Origin: Podaxis mareebaensis
Taxonomy: Eukaryota > Basidiomycota > Agaricomycetes > Agaricales > Agaricaceae
Length of the DNA stretch: 64,000 nucleotides
NCBI GenBank assembly: GCA_018524725.1
Contig: JAEUWP010000310.1
Location: 29,563-93,562 of the forward strand
Direction: 5' to 3'
The position numbers and the translations under genes were made by a program. Below the pieces are notes generated by a model. That model was not told the origin of the DNA. It saw only the letters and a list, made by a program, of their open reading frames with translations, and did no database searches. Numbering within the stretch: position 1 is the stretch's first letter; every line of letters begins with the position of its first letter. Positions 61,063-64,000 of this stretch are shown here, piece after piece.

Positions 61063-62149
61063 CTATACGCGATTGCCGTTGGACTTTGGCAAGTCCTTGC
61101 ACCCCAGCTCTGTACTAATGCCCACACCAGCCTCTCCTGTATGTTCACCAACCAATGCAAGAGTTGCAGAACATCGACCTGGTACAGTCCTACCAGTCGA
61201 TTGATCCCGCTCATGTGCTCCATATGATACCGGCCTCGACGGAGTCCCGGCATCGAATCTTGTTCCGTGACAATCAGCAGGTTCTGGTAGTCCCCTGTAG
61301 CCGGTATCCGTAGCAACAGACGTGGCGTTAGCTTTTCCTAATCCACTACCAACCTTGGAACTTGGCCCTCTTTCCAAGTCGCCATTCACAGCGGCGACTG
61401 CGCCCTCGCCCGGAATCTTGCTCTTGTTCGCTGTGACCTTTGGAGGCATTAGCTCGACTTCGCCATCCTTTGCAGTGGCCATTGTTTTCATATCAAGCTT
61501 CCACAACCAAATTACCAGACCCCCAAGAAGTAGCCCAACTAGAGTGCTTGCAGAGAGAGCGCCAGCAAACTCTGCAGCGGAATATATTTTTGGTGGTCCC
61601 TCTGGTGCCAGCACTTCAATGGTTATATGGTGGACTGTAATGCCGTTCGTGCCCGGTGGATTCCAGACAAGGATCTTGTGTGCGCCAGGCTCTGACCACC
61701 ACTTGGAGTAAAGTAGAACCTACAGAGACCTTTCAGTGAGATACTAATACTAACGGGAAGTCACTTGACAGACTCACGGGTTCATTCTTACGTGCATATG
61801 TCGCCACTGTAGCTGTATTAAATGTATGATATGAATCCGTTCGAGGATCGCAGTCGGAACAGATAGCATATTGACTAAATCCAAGGTCTGTCTCTCGAAT
61901 ACCGTAGAAATAGTATGCGACAGCAGGAACGGGGAATGCCTGGGTATGTAAGTCATAGATCATACGACTTGTTACATTTGGGACACTCACAAATGTGAAG
62001 TTTTCGTAGCTCGTGGTGGAATAATTGTAGCTGTCACCCGGGCCAGTGTCGGGAGACTGAGTTAATTTTTGCCAACGCCAATTAGGTCCGTTAAAGGTGA
62101 AGACAGTCGTATTAGAGGGATAATAGGTGTCATAGCGGCGACCGACCAT
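61063..62149 (-). CDS. Single-pass membrane protein, tandem family copy C
   Basis: Third paralogue. Start MVGRRYDTYYPSNTTVFTF at 62149, three exons with phase-0 introns. Ectodomain motifs: NFTF-AFPVPAVAYYFYGI, CSDCDPRTDSYHTF, WWSEPGAHKILVWNPPGTNG. The membrane helix is ALSASTLVGLLLGGLVIWLW. The tail holds DTGYRGLPEPADC and a degenerate second copy near the end (ELGCKDLPKS). Ectodomain similarity is highest between B and C, so these two are probably the younger pair. A TATA box (62191-62196, minus) sits 42 bp upstream of the ATG. Confidence 0.72.
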
Positions 62150-63190
62150 GATGGAAGCAGGTTGATAGGACGTGAAGGTGTCCTTCGACCTTTATACCCA
62201 GCCGCAAGAGCGTTCCTGAGAGTGCCCTAGGCACTAAGCCGTTTGCGTTCTTACGTACCACATGTCACCGGGGAAATAGTCTTTCATGGTAGTTATGAGA
62301 GAAAGACAGATTCGATTCATAAGTGTGCCAAAACTAGAATCTGACTTGAAGCCCTCGACGGACCTTGGGGCAAAGGTCATTGGCGATGAAATCCACTACC
62401 CTCACTCAAGGCATATGTTTGCACTCACTTATGAGACGAAGACCGATCGTAACTCTAACTCGACGCCACTTATGGTGAGCGGCGGGCTAGAACGATCAAC
62501 GTTAAGGGTTGGCTAGGATCCCCAATTGACGCCTGAAGTAAGTACCTTTACAGGGGTGTCAGCCATGGAAAAGGTCCATAGTATTGGCAAGTTGCAGGTG
62601 AATAGTGTTCAAGAGAGACTCGATCCACAAGCAATTAATATAAGTATTAGACGGTGCCCTAGCTGGGTTGTGAATAACGCACCTCGACCAATAGGCACAG
62701 CCCTTTTCGCGTGCTCCATAGCCGGTGTAGGGGAGAAATCAGACTTGGTGCGTGGGCCGAGTCAGACGCTGGGTTGACCGACTATGTGCCATCATTTGTG
62801 GGATAGAAATTCTGTGCATTGATTTGAATATCAAACCTGCGGAAGATTGCGTGAAGCCTCTCATCCACCAACAGAATACCCCAGTTGTATGAGTAGAGCT
62901 GCGTGCACTAGCGGTTTGAGCGAACAACTGATTCGCAGTCAATGCTCCTTGGTTCAACATTCAGCCTGGCGTAGGGCTTGGCTCCATGAACCCTATCACT
63001 GCTCCAAACGTTAATACCCTATTACTACCTGTAATACACGTCATTGCTAGAACACATAAGAACCTCCTCACATGAAGTCCCTGCTTGATCCTAACAGTAT
63101 ATATGTGGTTGGGGAGAGTAGCTCATGTGACGTGAAGTCGACAACCTGAAGGCAAACTGTGAGCAGAAAGAGACACCCATTGCCTTCCTG

Positions 63191-63220
63191 GGTTGACTTA
63201 CGTTGACTTATGTTGACGTC
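63191..63220. repeat. Three 10-bp tandem units ending in a CRE-like site
   Basis: GGTTGACTTA, CGTTGACTTA and TGTTGACGTC are consecutive; the last unit forms TTGACGTCA, a bZIP/CRE-type site. It is about 280 bp before the ureohydrolase start. Confidence 0.5.
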
Positions 63221-63455
63221 ACTCGTGCTTATGGTGTATGCTCAGGGCAGTGTGGGATGGCAATGGAACTCCTGGATTCTCGCTGAATTCTCAGCGGATT
63301 TGACTCACTGCAACCTAGGTCGAACCACTAGTGCCCATGTTGCAAATGAGCCCTCGTGTCCAAATATAAATTCAAGTTGCAGGCCAAAGCTGCGGAAGGC
63401 AATTCTTTCCACAGCCTTTTCATGTAAGAATTGATAGTTATCACATTCTCTAAAC

Positions 63456-63462
63456 TATAAAT
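63456..63462 (+). promoter_or_regulatory. TATA box of the ureohydrolase pseudogene
   Basis: TATAAAT 37-43 bp before the ATG at 63499. Confidence 0.6.
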
Positions 63463-63498
63463 CCTTCCAAACACCCCTCACGATGCCCCTGCAGCACT

Positions 63499-64000
63499 AT
63501 GTTCCAGCCCATTTTCTTGCTAATCCTCGTCCATGCTACCCCCTCAATTGGCTACCCACCCCCACACCTTGAGGCACGCCAGTCCCTGAACACTAATGTT
63601 GACCCCAGTGTCACTCAGGAACCATGGACAGCTAAGTACGGGCCCCAAGTTGATTTGGAATATACCAGCCCACTTAGCTTCATGCACATGGATTACAAAT
63701 GATGTCTAAGTGAAAATTCTGGGAAGGGCGAAGACACCTTTGATCTCGCAGTATTCGGTATCCCATTTGATATGAAGACTTCATATTGACCTGGTGTGAG
63801 GTTTGGCCCCTTTGCAATCCATGCCGGATCAAGGTGACTTTCGGAATTCGCATATGATTTCAACTATGCTGCGAGCCCTAATGGTCTGGGGGCAAGAATT
63901 CTTGATCATCAGCAGAAAGGCCAAAACTATACATACCAAAAAATATCAATACATATACTGAAATGTACTAAAAACCACAAAATGCCATGTATCTGGAAGG
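63499..64000 (+). pseudogene. Secreted ureohydrolase (agmatinase/arginase family), broken and cut by the window edge
   Basis: The ATG at 63499 opens a signal peptide (FQPIFLLILVHATPSIGYP), then the family N-terminus EPWTAKYGPQVDLEYTSPLSF. The same frame continues to DTFDLAVFGIPFDMKTSY, PGVRFGPFAIHAGSR and FNYAASPNGLGARILDH, which match the start of fungal agmatinase-like ureohydrolases (Mn-dependent amidino hydrolysis). Three in-frame TGA codons interrupt it: 63700-63702, 63787-63789 and 63835-63837. Each sits where I expect Arg in relatives, so each may be CGA changed to TGA. No frameshift is needed over about 450 bp. The metal-binding motifs would lie beyond the window. Confidence 0.7.

Larger units (their letters stand above)
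62150..63498. other. Intergenic region
   Basis: No supported gene. Contains the promoter of copy C, a short tandem repeat at 63191-63220 and the promoter of the ureohydrolase pseudogene. Confidence 0.45.

Overview
The window is nuclear DNA of a filamentous fungus, almost certainly an agaricomycete basidiomycete. Genes are dense and cut by many 45-65 nt introns. Several families are typical of mushrooms: 7TM proteins of unknown role, single-pass proteins with a beta-rich ectodomain, a thaumatin-like/ricin-B protein, a wax-synthase-like MBOAT, and clustered P450s. No rRNA, tRNA, CRISPR or intact transposon was found. Gene models were built by joining open frames at GT-AG (twice GC-AG) junctions; where exon lengths were summed they give multiples of three.

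Layout. 0.5-1.8 kb: a short-chain dehydrogenase (+). 3.0-9.5 kb: two 7TM paralogues (-), with an alpha/beta-hydrolase pseudogene (+) and a decayed third 7TM copy (-) between them. 10.6-11.9 kb: an MBOAT/wax-synthase-like protein (+). 12.2-13.9 kb: a secreted protein with an aerolysin-like segment and a Lys/Pro/Ala-rich tail (-); its decayed paralogue lies at 16.4-17.8 kb. 20.7-23.4 kb: an F-box protein (+). 24.5-29.4 kb: a 1546-residue PHD+SET protein of the Set3/MLL5 type (+). 31.2-32.5 kb: thaumatin-like plus ricin-B protein (+). 32.8-34.2 kb: single-pass membrane protein (-). 35.1-36.4 kb: AIG1-like GTPase (+). 37.4-38.9 kb: disordered protein of unknown role (-).

40.6-53.3 kb: an Mpv17/PMP22 membrane protein (-) and a class-3 aldehyde dehydrogenase (+) diverge from a promoter that holds a near-perfect 65-bp inverted repeat. 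Downstream is a tandem array with a period of about 3.3 kb: ALDH, P450-1, ALDH tail, P450-2, ALDH tail, P450-3. The third P450 has lost its ATG. 53.5-56.4 kb: a head-to-head inverted pair of paralogues, one intact (-) and one frameshifted (+). 56.8-57.4 kb: a GPI-anchored Kre9/Knh1-like protein (+). 58.1-62.1 kb: three tandem single-pass membrane proteins (-). 63.5 kb to the end: a ureohydrolase (agmatinase-type) pseudogene cut off by the window edge.

The main theme is local duplication followed by decay: five families show tandem or inverted copies with at least one broken member. The ALDH-P450 array looks like one metabolic unit (oxidation of an alcohol or aldehyde, or hydroxylation of a lipophilic substrate), but the substrate cannot be read from sequence. 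No single new system is proven. The best candidates for unknown biology are the aerolysin-like secreted protein and the two membrane-protein families with conserved cytoplasmic tail motifs.
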